Below are positions 52,919 through 62,546 of a stretch of 64,000 nucleotides of DNA, in pieces. The stretch lies in assembly GCF_002394865.1 (NCBI RefSeq), contig NZ_DGUZ01000006.1:62001-126000 (forward strand), given 5' to 3'. This DNA comes from Fibrobacter sp. UBA4297 (GTDB taxonomy: Bacteria; Fibrobacterota; Fibrobacteria; Fibrobacterales; Fibrobacteraceae). The position numbers were made by a program, and so were the translations under genes. The notes under the pieces were generated by a model. That model saw only the letters and a list, made by a program, of their open reading frames with translations, did not search any database and had not been told where the DNA came from. Position 1 is the stretch's first letter, and the number at the start of each line of letters is the position of its first letter.

Positions 52919-54106
52919 TTAACGTTTAACGTAACCGAACGCGCGCCGAGCACCCTCCGGAGTCGTAGCGACAACGTAGTAAGAGCCAGGGTTCAAGCGC
53001 AAGCCGTCAAAAGAGGGAGCTTTCGCCACAAACATTCCATTAAGCGAATAGACGCAGTACGATTCTTTGGCATTCCAAAGGCGCGACTTGCCCAAAACGA
53101 GAGTTGAATCCGTATCGTCCGATTCCACATCAGGAACCCTAGCCGCCTTCGCCTCGCGCGCCTTATCCAAAAACGCAACCGCCTTGTCCAAGTTTGCAGC
53201 GACATACATTTCGGAGCCGCCATGGGAACCGCCCTGAACCGAAACAAGTTCCGTCACCACATTGTGCGCCTTAAGTGAATCGTAAAGTTCCTTACTCTGT
53301 TCCTTGTTCACAATCTGGTCCGATGTCCCATGGAACAAAATAACCGGCGGATCGTCTTCACTTGCGTAATACGGCGAACTTGCGACCATCCACTTGTCCT
53401 TATTGCCTTCCCGTTCAACACCGATAAACGCCCCCTCGTACGTACCCGGCCCCATAAAGTTTTCTATCGGGTTCATCGTGTAAATATCCGTCGGCGGAGA
53501 CCAAAGCGTTGCCGCATCGATGCAACTGCTGAACGAAGTAAAATCACCGAGCGAGCCCACCAAATCTACAGTCACAGAACCGGACTTGCCTTCTTCCAAG
53601 CCACAGGTTGTTGCGACCAAACTAGACAGGTGACCGCCCGACGAAAATCCGGACATGGCGATAAAACTTGTATCAATTTTATACTTCGCCGCATTGCCAC
53701 GCATAAAACGAACAACAGCCTTGAGGTCGTGCAACTGCGCCGGATATTTTGCATCACTTGCCGAACGGTGATTTGGAGTTGCCACGGCATAACCCGCCTT
53801 GAGATAAGCGGCACAGATTGTATTCAAGTCTGCAGAGCCCTTGGAATTGTTCATGCTCCAGGCGCTTCCATAAGTGTGGATGACTAACGGGTACGAATCC
53901 TTCTGCTCCTTGGGCAAGTAAACATCTAGCGTATGGTAAACTTGTCCATCGCCCACGTAATTTACATTGGCAAATTTTTCAGAATACTCTATTTTACCGT
54001 TACCGGACTGCTCTCCGCCAAAGCCGCCACCAAAATTACCCCCGCCCCACTGGGCAAACGAGGATACGGCAAGGCCAAAACCGAGAGCCAAGATTATTTG
54101 TTTCAT
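52919..54106 (-). CDS. Secreted alpha/beta-hydrolase esterase with C-terminal sorting-like domain
   Basis: 395 residues with signal peptide MKQIILALGFGLAVSSFA and a Gly-rich start (WGGGNFGGGFGG). The catalytic domain resembles the BD-FAE/Est carbohydrate-esterase group: the PLVIHTYGSAWSMNNSKGS oxyanion region, nucleophile in SGFSSGGHLSS, an acid in ILFHGTSDQIVNKEQS and His in VQGGSHGGSEM. The last 75 residues (YCVYSLNGMFVAKAPSFDGL, then RLNPGSYYVV) resemble type IX-like C-terminal sorting domains. It may deacetylate or deferuloylate hemicellulose alongside the GH9 enzymes. Confidence 0.85.
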   Translation of the reverse strand: MKQIILALGFGLAVSSFAQWGGGNFGGGFGGEQSGNGKIEYSEKFANVNYVGDGQVYHTLDVYLPKEQKDSYPLVIHTYGSAWSMNNSKGSADLNTICAAYLKAGYAVATPNHRSASDAKYPAQLHDLKAVVRFMRGNAAKYKIDTSFIAMSGFSSGGHLSSLVATTCGLEEGKSGSVTVDLVGSLGDFTSFSSCIDAATLWSPPTDIYTMNPIENFMGPGTYEGAFIGVEREGNKDKWMVASSPYYASEDDPPVILFHGTSDQIVNKEQSKELYDSLKAHNVVTELVSVQGGSHGGSEMYVAANLDKAVAFLDKAREAKAARVPDVESDDTDSTLVLGKSRLWNAKESYCVYSLNGMFVAKAPSFDGLRLNPGSYYVVATTPEGARRAFGYVKR

Positions 54107-54294
54107 CCAATCACTCCTACTAATTGTATATAAAATACCTCAAAAAAAATCTGTAGCGCAAGGATAGGACTATATTTCGTTGTACTCGTTCACAACTTTA
54201 GTGCAACAACACAGATTCCCTCCAAAGCCAGTCATTACTATTTTATTACATTTATCATTGATAAACAAAAAAATGATTCTTTAAGGATATTTTT

Positions 54295-55641
54295 ATGAAT
54301 ATTGCAATTGTCGGTACCGGTTACGTAGGCCTTGTAAGCGGCACATGCTTTGCCGAAATGGGCGTCAATGTGACTTGCGTCGATGTGAACCAGGCTAAAA
54401 TCGAATCTCTCCAGAAAGGCGAAATACCCATATACGAACCGGGTCTCGACGAAATGGTGCTCCGTAACCAGCGCGAAGGCCGCCTCAACTTCACGACCGA
54501 CCTCGCGAGCGTCCTCGACAATGTCGAAATGGTATTCAGCGCCGTGGGTACGCCCCCCGACGAAGACGGTTCCGCCGACTTGCAGTACGTGCTCGCCGTG
54601 GCACGCACGTTCGGCCAGAACATCAAGAAGTACACCGTTCTCGTGACCAAGTCTACCGTCCCAGTCGGCACCGCCAAGAAGGTCAAGGCCGCCATCCAGG
54701 AAGAGCTCGACAAGCGTGGTGTGAACGTTCCGTTCGACGTCGCAAGCAATCCGGAATTTTTGAAGGAAGGCTCCGCCATCACGGACTTCATGAAGCCCGA
54801 CCGCGTTGTCGTCGGTGTGGAAAGCGAACAGGCCAAGGAACTCATGACCCGCCTCTACCGCCCGATGATGCTCAACAACTTCCGCGTGATTTTCACGGAC
54901 ATCCCGAGCGCCGAAATGATCAAGTACGCCGCAAACTCCATGCTCGCAACCCGCATCAGCTTCATGAACGACATCGCAAACCTCTGCGAACTCGTGGGCG
55001 CCGACGTGAACATGGTCCGTAAGGGCATCGGTAGCGACACCCGCATCGGCAGCAAATTCCTCTACCCGGGCTGCGGCTACGGTGGAAGCTGCTTCCCGAA
55101 AGACGTGAAAGCCCTCATCAAGACCGCCGAAAAGAACGGCTACAAGATGGGCGTTCTCAAGGCCGTCGAAGAAGTGAACGAATACCAGAAGACGGTGCTG
55201 TTCAACAAGCTCGCCAAGCGCTTCGGTGGCGAAGCAAACCTCAAGGGCAAGACCATTGCCATGTGGGGCCTCGCCTTCAAGCCCGAAACTGATGACATGC
55301 GCGAAGCCACCGCCCTCGTGCTCATCGACCTCTTGACCAAGGCCGGCGCAACAATCCGCGTGTACGACCCAGTCGCCATGAACGAATGCAAGCGCCGCAT
55401 GGCAGCACGCCCCGACGCAGCAACAATCGCAAGCCAAATCGTTTACTGCAACGACATGTACGAAGCTTTGCTCGATGCCGACGCCTTGCTGCTCGTCACC
55501 GAATGGAAGCAGTTCCGCATGCCGAGCTTCGGCGTGATGAAGAAGTCGATGAAGAACGCCCTCATCATCGACGGACGCAACATCTACGACGCAAAGGAGC
55601 TCGCCGACGCCGGCTTTGAATACAGCGCCATCGGTTGCTAA
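54295..55641 (+). CDS. ugd: UDP-glucose 6-dehydrogenase
   Basis: 448 residues. The NAD-binding start is MNIAIVGTGYVGLVSGTCFA; the substrate domain has FLKEGSAITDFMKPDRVVVG and the catalytic Cys in YPGCGYGGSCFPKDVKAL. A C-terminal NAD-binding lobe has GLAFKPETDDMREA. The enzyme oxidises UDP-glucose twice to UDP-glucuronate. It lies 9 bases before the epimerase gene, which uses its product. This gene is GC-rich, unlike the glycosyltransferases downstream. An AAGGA site precedes the ATG. Confidence 0.95.
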   Translation: MNIAIVGTGYVGLVSGTCFAEMGVNVTCVDVNQAKIESLQKGEIPIYEPGLDEMVLRNQREGRLNFTTDLASVLDNVEMVFSAVGTPPDEDGSADLQYVLAVARTFGQNIKKYTVLVTKSTVPVGTAKKVKAAIQEELDKRGVNVPFDVASNPEFLKEGSAITDFMKPDRVVVGVESEQAKELMTRLYRPMMLNNFRVIFTDIPSAEMIKYAANSMLATRISFMNDIANLCELVGADVNMVRKGIGSDTRIGSKFLYPGCGYGGSCFPKDVKALIKTAEKNGYKMGVLKAVEEVNEYQKTVLFNKLAKRFGGEANLKGKTIAMWGLAFKPETDDMREATALVLIDLLTKAGATIRVYDPVAMNECKRRMAARPDAATIASQIVYCNDMYEALLDADALLLVTEWKQFRMPSFGVMKKSMKNALIIDGRNIYDAKELADAGFEYSAIGC

Positions 55642-55650
55642 GGTATAGCC

Positions 55651-56739
55651 ATGCTTGACAAAAACGTTATCCTCAATGGAAAGGCCGTTCTCGTTACAGG
55701 TGCAGCTGGATTTATCGGTTGCAACCTCTGCAAGAAGTTACTCAACGACTACAACTGCGCAGAACTCGTCGGACTCGATAGCATCACCGACTACTACGAC
55801 GTGAACATCAAGCATGAACGCCTCAAGGAAATCGAAGCGCTCGCCACCGCCACCGGCAAGAAGTGGACGTTTATCAAAGCAAACCTCGCCGACAAGGCCG
55901 CCATCGACAGCCTGTTCGAGAAGTACCACTTTGCCGTCGTCGTGAACCTCGCCGCCCAGGCAGGCGTCCGCTACTCCATCACAAACCCCGACGCCTACAT
56001 CCAGAGCAACCTCATCGGATTCTACAACATTCTGGAAGCCTGCCGCAGGGGCGCCGAAAAAGGCGAAGTCGAGCACCTCGTGTACGCAAGTTCCTCCAGC
56101 GTGTACGGCAGCAACAAGAAAATCCCGTACTCCACCGACGACAAAGTCGACAATCCGGTCTCACTCTACGCCGCCACCAAGAAGAGCAACGAACTCATGG
56201 CGCACGCCTACAGCAAGCTCTACAACATTCCGAGCACCGGGCTCCGCTTCTTTACCGTCTACGGCCCCGCAGGCCGCCCGGACATGGCGTACTTCGGATT
56301 CACCAACAAGCTCAAGGCCGGCAAGACCATCCAAATTTTCAACTACGGCAAGTGCAAGCGCGACTTTACCTACGTCGATGACATTGTCGAAGGCGTCGTA
56401 CGCGTGATGCAGCACGCCCCCGAAAAGCGAAGCGGCGAAGACGGACTCCCCCTCCCGCCGTACAAGGTCTACAACATCGGCAACAACCACCCGGAAAACC
56501 TGCTCGACTTCGTGACGATTCTCCAAGAAGAGCTCGTCCGCGCGAAGGTACTCCCCGCCGATTACGACTTCGAAGCCCACAAGGAACTTGTGCCCATGCA
56601 GCCCGGTGACGTTCCCGTGACCTACGCCGACACGACCGCTCTGGAACAGGATTTCGGCTTCAAGCCCGCCACCCCGCTCCGCGAAGGTTTAAGGAAGTTC
56701 GCGGAATGGTATGCGGAGTATTATGGGAAGGAAGAGTAG
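55651..56739 (+). CDS. NAD-dependent epimerase, probably UDP-glucuronate 4-epimerase
   Basis: 362 residues of the short-chain dehydrogenase type. The cofactor motif is VLVTGAAGFIGCNLCKKLLN. The catalytic Ser is in YASSSSVYGSNKKIPYS and the YxxxK in SLYAATKKSNELMA. The D-YYDVNIKHERL and GRPDMAYFGFT signatures fit the UDP-glucuronate 4-epimerases, which yield UDP-galacturonate. The tandem position after UDP-glucose dehydrogenase supports that specificity over UDP-glucose 4-epimerase. Confidence 0.88.
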   Translation: MLDKNVILNGKAVLVTGAAGFIGCNLCKKLLNDYNCAELVGLDSITDYYDVNIKHERLKEIEALATATGKKWTFIKANLADKAAIDSLFEKYHFAVVVNLAAQAGVRYSITNPDAYIQSNLIGFYNILEACRRGAEKGEVEHLVYASSSSVYGSNKKIPYSTDDKVDNPVSLYAATKKSNELMAHAYSKLYNIPSTGLRFFTVYGPAGRPDMAYFGFTNKLKAGKTIQIFNYGKCKRDFTYVDDIVEGVVRVMQHAPEKRSGEDGLPLPPYKVYNIGNNHPENLLDFVTILQEELVRAKVLPADYDFEAHKELVPMQPGDVPVTYADTTALEQDFGFKPATPLREGLRKFAEWYAEYYGKEE

Positions 56740-56836
56740 CGGGAAAATACTATAAAAAAGAACATAGCATACCTATAAAATCACCATTTACTATATTATT
56801 TGTGCAACAATCATCATTAATTAGACTCTATTCATT

Positions 56837-58009
56837 ATGAACGATATTCAGCATATTTTTATTATTGGAAGTAAAGGTATCCCCGGAGCGTATGGTGGAT
56901 ACGAAACCTTCGTTGATAAATTGACAGAATATCAGGAAAATGACAAACGCTTCAAATATCACGTAGCGTGTAAATCAACAGAAAATGGCGAATTTGAGTA
57001 TCACAACGCCCATTGTTTCAATGTAAAAGTTCCCCCAATTGGTGCAGTAGCGGCAATCATTTATGATATCCAAGCCCTTTTGCAAAGCATCCGCTACATA
57101 AAAAAAAATAACATACAACACCCTATTATATATTGTCTAGCTTGTCGTATCGGTCCCTTCATGCGCATATTCCAAAAAAAAATTCACGCACTGGGAGGAA
57201 AACTATATGTGAATCCGGATGGTCATGAATGGCTTCGAGCAAAGTGGTCTCTGCCTGTCCGAAAATATTGGAAATTCAGCGAAAATCTGATGGTCAAATA
57301 TGCAGACTTACTCATTTGTGATTCCAAGAACATCGAAAAATACATTCGCGAAACATACGCCAAATATAAACCAAACACTACATACATCGCTTACGGAGCA
57401 GAAATCCGCAAAAGCCACCTCGCTGATGACGACAAAACTTTCGTAAACTGGCTTGACGAAAAAGGTCTACAGCCCAAACAATATTATCTAGTTGTCGGTC
57501 GTTTCGTTCCTGAAAACAATTACGAAACGATGATTCGCGAATTCATGGCAAGCAAGACTACGAAGAATTTTGCATTAATCACGAACGTAAACAAGAGGTT
57601 CTTGGAAAAGCTCAAGAAAAAGACTCATTTCGACAAAGATCCCCGCATCAAGTTCGTTGGCACTGTTTATGACCAAGAACTTTTGATGAAAATTCGTGAA
57701 CAAGCATATGCCTACTTTCATGGTCACGAAGTCGGCGGGACCAACCCAAGCTTGCTAGAAGCGCTCGCCAGTAGTGACTTAAACCTTCTTTTGGACGTGG
57801 GATTCAACCGAGAAGTAGCTGAAGACGCAGCAATATATTGGACAAAACAACCTCATAGTTTAGCGACAACCATAGAAGAAGCTGATCAACTCAATAGCGA
57901 AGTAATCAGCCACCTCGCTTCAGCAAGCACAAAAAGAATAACTGATGCCTACAATTGGAATTACATTTCCAATCAATACATTCTTATATGGAACAGCACC
58001 CTACAATAG
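56837..58009 (+). CDS. DUF1972 glycosyltransferase (rhamnosyltransferase-like)
   Basis: 390 residues. The N-terminal DUF1972 domain is diagnostic: IIGSKGIPGAYGGYETFVDK. The GT1/GT4 C-terminal lobe has YYLVVGRFVPENNYETMIRE and the nucleotide-sugar EVGGTNPSLLEALASSDLNL. Characterised members transfer a hexose or rhamnose to the first lipid-linked sugar. The gene is AT-rich and starts after a 97-base AT-rich spacer from the epimerase. It heads the O-antigen/capsule glycosyltransferase series. Confidence 0.9.
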   Translation: MNDIQHIFIIGSKGIPGAYGGYETFVDKLTEYQENDKRFKYHVACKSTENGEFEYHNAHCFNVKVPPIGAVAAIIYDIQALLQSIRYIKKNNIQHPIIYCLACRIGPFMRIFQKKIHALGGKLYVNPDGHEWLRAKWSLPVRKYWKFSENLMVKYADLLICDSKNIEKYIRETYAKYKPNTTYIAYGAEIRKSHLADDDKTFVNWLDEKGLQPKQYYLVVGRFVPENNYETMIREFMASKTTKNFALITNVNKRFLEKLKKKTHFDKDPRIKFVGTVYDQELLMKIREQAYAYFHGHEVGGTNPSLLEALASSDLNLLLDVGFNREVAEDAAIYWTKQPHSLATTIEEADQLNSEVISHLASASTKRITDAYNWNYISNQYILIWNSTLQ

Positions 58010-58028
58010 TTAGAACGTCTTTTTGCTT

Positions 58029-59153
58029 ATGAAGATACTACTCATAGACCAAATTGCCAAGGTGAATTTTAGATATACGTATTCCCTTGCGAATGGACTT
58101 ATCAAAAACGGGATCGATGTTGAACTCGTTACAGATTTGAAAAAAGAAGACGAAAATTGCATCTGTAAAAAATATAGGTGGTTCAATACAGACGAGAAGG
58201 GAATCGGCATAATCCCCAAAATAGGCAACTATCTAGCCTCTTACAGAAAAATTTTACAACTAGTAAAAGAAAACAACTACGATGTAATACAGACCGAGTG
58301 GTTTATCGCATCGCCAATAGACTATTTTTTCCTAAAAAAGATAAAAAAGTTATCAAAAGCCAAACTAATCATGACGGTTCACGACATTCTACCGTTCAAT
58401 GAGCTTTTTTATGATAGATATTTTTACGGGAAACTATACGATCTCGCAGACAAGATTATTTTACAAGCTCCAGGAAACAAGTCCCGATTTGCAAGCTTGT
58501 TCCCTAACGATGTAGACAAGGTTCGAATTATCCCTCACGGACACATGTTGGACTACATAGAAACCGCAGAGAAAAGTGGAAGCCGTAAGATATTGGGAAT
58601 TCCCGAAAACAAGCTGGTTTTGTTGTTCTTTGGGCAAATCAAAAAAGTCAAAGGAGTCGATGTTCTTTTAAAAGCGCTATCCCTTTTAAAAGACAAGCAT
58701 CCAGAACTATCCGTCATCATAGCCGGAAGTGTTTGGAAAACAGATTTTTCCGAATGTGAAAAGATAATAAATTCCAACCAGCTAGACAATTGCCTGAAAT
58801 TAGATATAAGATACATTCCTGACAACGAAATCAAGTACTATTACGGAGCCGCAGATGCTTGCGTTTTGCCTTATACGGACGTGTACCAAAGTGGCGTCAT
58901 TCAACTAGCATACGGTTACAAGAAACCTGTTATTTCTTCAGATTTGCAAGCATTTACCCAGTTTGTAAAGGAGAACATCTCGGGCTTTGTATCCAAAAGA
59001 GGAGACGAAGCAAGCCTAGCAAGAGCTATAGAACGCCTGATAGCAAACCAAAATAATCTCGTAGAAATGGGAGAAAATGGTTATAAATTGGTAAAATCCG
59101 AATTAGACTGGGAAAAATTAACAAAGCAAATGATAGCAGAATGCTACATTTAA
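58029..59153 (+). CDS. Glycosyltransferase family 4 protein
   Basis: 374 residues from the ATG at 58029. The two Rossmann lobes are recognisable: TYSLANGLIKNGIDVELVTD near the N-terminus and VLLFFGQIKKVKGVDVLLKA in the C-terminal domain, with YGAADACVLPYTDVYQSGVI as the Glu/Gln donor-binding segment. Sugar and linkage are unknown. It starts about 20 bases after the previous gene and ends 12 bases before the next. Confidence 0.9.
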   Translation: MKILLIDQIAKVNFRYTYSLANGLIKNGIDVELVTDLKKEDENCICKKYRWFNTDEKGIGIIPKIGNYLASYRKILQLVKENNYDVIQTEWFIASPIDYFFLKKIKKLSKAKLIMTVHDILPFNELFYDRYFYGKLYDLADKIILQAPGNKSRFASLFPNDVDKVRIIPHGHMLDYIETAEKSGSRKILGIPENKLVLLFFGQIKKVKGVDVLLKALSLLKDKHPELSVIIAGSVWKTDFSECEKIINSNQLDNCLKLDIRYIPDNEIKYYYGAADACVLPYTDVYQSGVIQLAYGYKKPVISSDLQAFTQFVKENISGFVSKRGDEASLARAIERLIANQNNLVEMGENGYKLVKSELDWEKLTKQMIAECYI

Positions 59154-59165
59154 TAAAAAAATCTT

Positions 59166-60206
59166 ATGAAGATCGGAATCCTAACATGGTTTTTTGCGGA
59201 CAACTACGGAGCAAGGGCACAAAGTTTCGCACTACAAAAGACGCTTGAAGCATTAGGCCATAATGTCGAAATGATAAATTATGTGCCTTTTAAGAATAAG
59301 ATTCTCAATTTGAAAATGTGCCTCAGTCATCCTGGCTGTAAAATCAATCCAATTAAAATAGTTCGAGACCTAATCAGGCATCTTTTTTTTAAACGAGACA
59401 AATCCATCTACAACATATCTACAGCAGTCCGCTCAGCACAATCAATTAACGAACTGCATTATGATTTTGTCATTCTCGGTTCAGATGCCATTTTCAACTT
59501 GCTCCATCCTATGAGCGATAAGCTATATTATGGCGTCGGAATCAATGCAAAAAAAGCTACGTATTCTCCAAGTTGTGAATACATGAATACAGATTACGCT
59601 TTATCCGCAGACGAAAAAGACAGTCTCCAGACGATGGGCAAAATTAGCGTACGCGACAATCGCACAACACAACTACTGCAGCAGAATGGATTTACAGATA
59701 TCATTGAAACGCTAGATCCTACGTTTTTATACGACTTCAAACTTTTTAACCAGGCGTTTCCCGAAAAAGATTACATCCTCGTCTATTGTTTTTCTGACTG
59801 GGCTGAATATTCTAAAGATATTCAGCAATTCGCCAAAGAGAAAAAGCTAAAAATCATTTCAATAGGCAGAATCTGCAACTGGGCTAATAAGTCATACGAC
59901 ACTGCTAGGCTGGGAGAATGGATTTCAGCATTCAGAGCAGCCTCCATCGTCGTCACGGATTCTTACCACGGAACAATCTTTGCTATAAAGAATCACAAGC
60001 AAATTATTTTGTTTTCGCGTCAGGACAAAATTGATAAAATAAACTGCTTGCTATCTCAATTTGAAATTCAGTTACCTGTATATCAAAAGAATACAGGAAT
60101 AAATAACTATATTGGAAAAAATTCCATTAATTACAGCGTTGTAGAAAAGAACCTAAAAAGACTCGTGACCAAATCTATAACATATTTAAAGGACAAAATT
60201 ACATAA
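59166..60206 (+). CDS. Polysaccharide pyruvyl transferase family protein
   Basis: 346 residues. The N-terminus MKIGILTWFFADNYGARAQS and the ILGSDAIFNLLHP segment match the pyruvyltransferase (WcaK/CsaB) family. The C-terminal AFRAASIVVTDSYHGTIFAI is its other conserved motif. Members add a pyruvate ketal to a sugar of a surface glycan. Alternative roles, such as sugar transfer in some relatives, are possible. Confidence 0.88.
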   Translation: MKIGILTWFFADNYGARAQSFALQKTLEALGHNVEMINYVPFKNKILNLKMCLSHPGCKINPIKIVRDLIRHLFFKRDKSIYNISTAVRSAQSINELHYDFVILGSDAIFNLLHPMSDKLYYGVGINAKKATYSPSCEYMNTDYALSADEKDSLQTMGKISVRDNRTTQLLQQNGFTDIIETLDPTFLYDFKLFNQAFPEKDYILVYCFSDWAEYSKDIQQFAKEKKLKIISIGRICNWANKSYDTARLGEWISAFRAASIVVTDSYHGTIFAIKNHKQIILFSRQDKIDKINCLLSQFEIQLPVYQKNTGINNYIGKNSINYSVVEKNLKRLVTKSITYLKDKIT

Positions 60207-60220
60207 GGTGCATTTGAAAA

Positions 60221-61594
60221 ATGGTTATACCATTTTACATTTTATTCATTTTTTATATTGTATTCGCAGTTTATTTCGCATCAAAGCGAAACATAAACAT
60301 GCTGCGTTTTTTTCTCATTGCCATATTTTGTCAAAATCTTATTTGTATTGTAGTCTTTAATTACGTTTCAGCATCAACAATAAAATCTTTTACATTGATA
60401 AAAGAAATGATGCTTTATTTAAGCATCGTATTCTGTCTTTTAGCATCCTTTAAGATAAAAATCCATACAAAATCAAAGTATTTTCTTTTTGTTTCTCTAT
60501 ACATTTTAGCCATCATTTGGAATTTCTTTTTTTCACCAGCACCTATCCAAGCAAGAATTCTTGTTGCACGATTCCTTGTACTTCCCATCATTTGCATCGG
60601 AATAGGGAAATCAATGATTCTCCCCACCCCCATGGTTCCAAAACTATTGCGATCAATCCTTTACTTTGGCATATTCCTCGCCATAAGTGGGATTATCGAA
60701 TATAAGGTAGGCGATTCATTTTGGACAAACATCGGTTATAGCCAATACGCAATAGACATTAAAGGAAATACCCCCTGGGGGCTGATCAACGGAGTCACTG
60801 CAAATTTCTACACATACGACTTCGGTCCAATGCTACGAAGGGTTGTTACTCACACAGCGGATCCTCTTGCCAGTGCATTTTTAATATCCTTGGCTTTTGG
60901 TATAGCCACCTTTAAAAAAAGCCTCAATTTAAAACACAAAAGATTCAATTTCCATACCATATGCTGGTTCTTTCTTGCCATAATCTGCATATTGACTCTA
61001 TCAAAAGCAGTCTTTATCAACATGGCTATCCTGATGATGATAAAGCTTTACTACAATAAAAACATCCCAAAATCCATTTCTAAACTAGCATATGCATTGC
61101 TCATAGGAGTAATCGTTATTAATGTAAAAAAAATGATTATGGGAGCAGACAACTCCGTTGCAGTGCATTTTAACGGTTTCATTAACGGTATTATGTCGAG
61201 TGGGCTGTTCGGGAACGGCTTGGGTACAGCAGGAGCATCTGCATCAATGCTTGCGGCGGCAGATGTCGAAGTTGCAGAAAGTTTTATTGGAGCAATGGCA
61301 GTTCAAATCGGCGCTATAGGAACAATAGCATTTATCGGTTTGATGTATCAAATTATAAAAAAAATCAATGAAAACTACCAAAGAAGCCACAATGAGTTTT
61401 TCTTACTCTGCAAGGCCCTTTTTTATGGATTACTTGTAAGTATTTTCTTCTCAGAATCAAGCGTTACCATTATGGGAACGGGCATTTATTTTATTCTACT
61501 CGGGATAGCAACAAGAAAATCCTGGGAAAATGAACAAACAGAAGGACCCCATGAACAACAGTGCTTTAGTATCAATAATAATTCCAATTTATAA
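60221..61594 (+). CDS. Wzy-like polysaccharide polymerase, multi-membrane protein
   Basis: 457 residues with about 11-12 hydrophobic helices (for example FYILFIFYIVFAVYFAS, FLVLPIICIGIGKSM, FLAIICILTLSKAVFINMAI). A periplasmic loop of about 50 residues lies before RRVVTHTADPLASAFLISL. The family is low in conservation, so assignment rests on topology and on location between glycosyltransferases. Its end overlaps the next gene by 44 bases. Confidence 0.8.
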   Translation: MVIPFYILFIFYIVFAVYFASKRNINMLRFFLIAIFCQNLICIVVFNYVSASTIKSFTLIKEMMLYLSIVFCLLASFKIKIHTKSKYFLFVSLYILAIIWNFFFSPAPIQARILVARFLVLPIICIGIGKSMILPTPMVPKLLRSILYFGIFLAISGIIEYKVGDSFWTNIGYSQYAIDIKGNTPWGLINGVTANFYTYDFGPMLRRVVTHTADPLASAFLISLAFGIATFKKSLNLKHKRFNFHTICWFFLAIICILTLSKAVFINMAILMMIKLYYNKNIPKSISKLAYALLIGVIVINVKKMIMGADNSVAVHFNGFINGIMSSGLFGNGLGTAGASASMLAAADVEVAESFIGAMAVQIGAIGTIAFIGLMYQIIKKINENYQRSHNEFFLLCKALFYGLLVSIFFSESSVTIMGTGIYFILLGIATRKSWENEQTEGPHEQQCFSINNNSNL

Positions 61595-62546
61595 GGTCGA
61601 AAAATATGTCCAGAAATGTATAGAATCCGTTCTCAATCAAGATTATAGCAATATCGAACTGATTCTTGTTGATGATGGTTCTCCAGATCGCAGTGGCCAA
61701 ATCGCCGATGAATATGCACAAAAGGATGCTCGCGTTCGCGTAATCCACAAACACAACGAAGGGGTTGCGGTTGCTAGAAATGTTGGAATGGATGCCGCTC
61801 GAGGTGATTTTGTCCTTTTTGTTGATTCCGACGACTGGATTTCCAAAGATCATGTCAGTCATTTGGTGTCTCTGCAAAAAAGAGATGATTCTGACATGTG
61901 CATGACTACGGAGTATTTTACCCAAAAGACTGATAAACAGACTTCTGTAGAAAAAATTGAAACGATTTCATCAGAAAAGGCGGCAACATTGCTTTTGTCG
62001 CCCAAGCTGGTGGTTGGATCCTACAATAAGCTATATAGAAGAAGCTGGCTTGAATCAAACCGAATTCGACAGAATACGAATCTTTTTTCAGGAGAAGGAC
62101 TTCATTTCATCGTGACTGCAGCTCAACATGCAAACCACGTAACAATAAGCAACCACAAGATTTACTACTATCGAAGAAATGTACAGGAAAGTGCAACAAC
62201 GAAGTTCAATATAAAAATGTTTACCAACAACGAACTATCCTTGAATTTAATTGAAAAAGAGAGGGTTGCAAACGGAAAAGACTTCCTAAATATGCTTTCG
62301 CTGTTCAGAACGCACCTGAAAATCAACGGCATGCTCGCCCTTATTTCAAATTCAAAACAAAACGACTATCCTGAGGAATTCAGGAGATGGAAAAACGAAA
62401 TTAGAAAAATGGGTATTCCATTACTGTTTTGCAGAAATATTCCGCTAAAATCCAAGATTCGCATCATTTGTGTCATCTTAGCACCATGTCTATGGGCGGA
62501 TATGGCTCAACGAAAGCGAAACAGAATTTTCAAGGGTAGTGTTTAA
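61551..62546 (+). CDS. Glycosyltransferase family 2 protein
   Basis: 331 residues from the ATG at 61551, with AAGGA at 61542-61546. The GT-A fold is plain: VSIIIPIYKVEKYVQKCIES, NIELILVDDGSPDRSGQIAD, and the DXD in FVLFVDSDDWISKDHV. It adds one sugar from a nucleotide donor to the growing lipid-linked unit. The acceptor is unknown. It overlaps the Wzy gene by 44 bases, and the flippase starts directly after its stop. Confidence 0.93.
   Translation: MNNSALVSIIIPIYKVEKYVQKCIESVLNQDYSNIELILVDDGSPDRSGQIADEYAQKDARVRVIHKHNEGVAVARNVGMDAARGDFVLFVDSDDWISKDHVSHLVSLQKRDDSDMCMTTEYFTQKTDKQTSVEKIETISSEKAATLLLSPKLVVGSYNKLYRRSWLESNRIRQNTNLFSGEGLHFIVTAAQHANHVTISNHKIYYYRRNVQESATTKFNIKMFTNNELSLNLIEKERVANGKDFLNMLSLFRTHLKINGMLALISNSKQNDYPEEFRRWKNEIRKMGIPLLFCRNIPLKSKIRIICVILAPCLWADMAQRKRNRIFKGSV

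Noticed and set aside
54238..55437. 399-codon frame on the minus strand
   Set aside because: Antisense to ugd.
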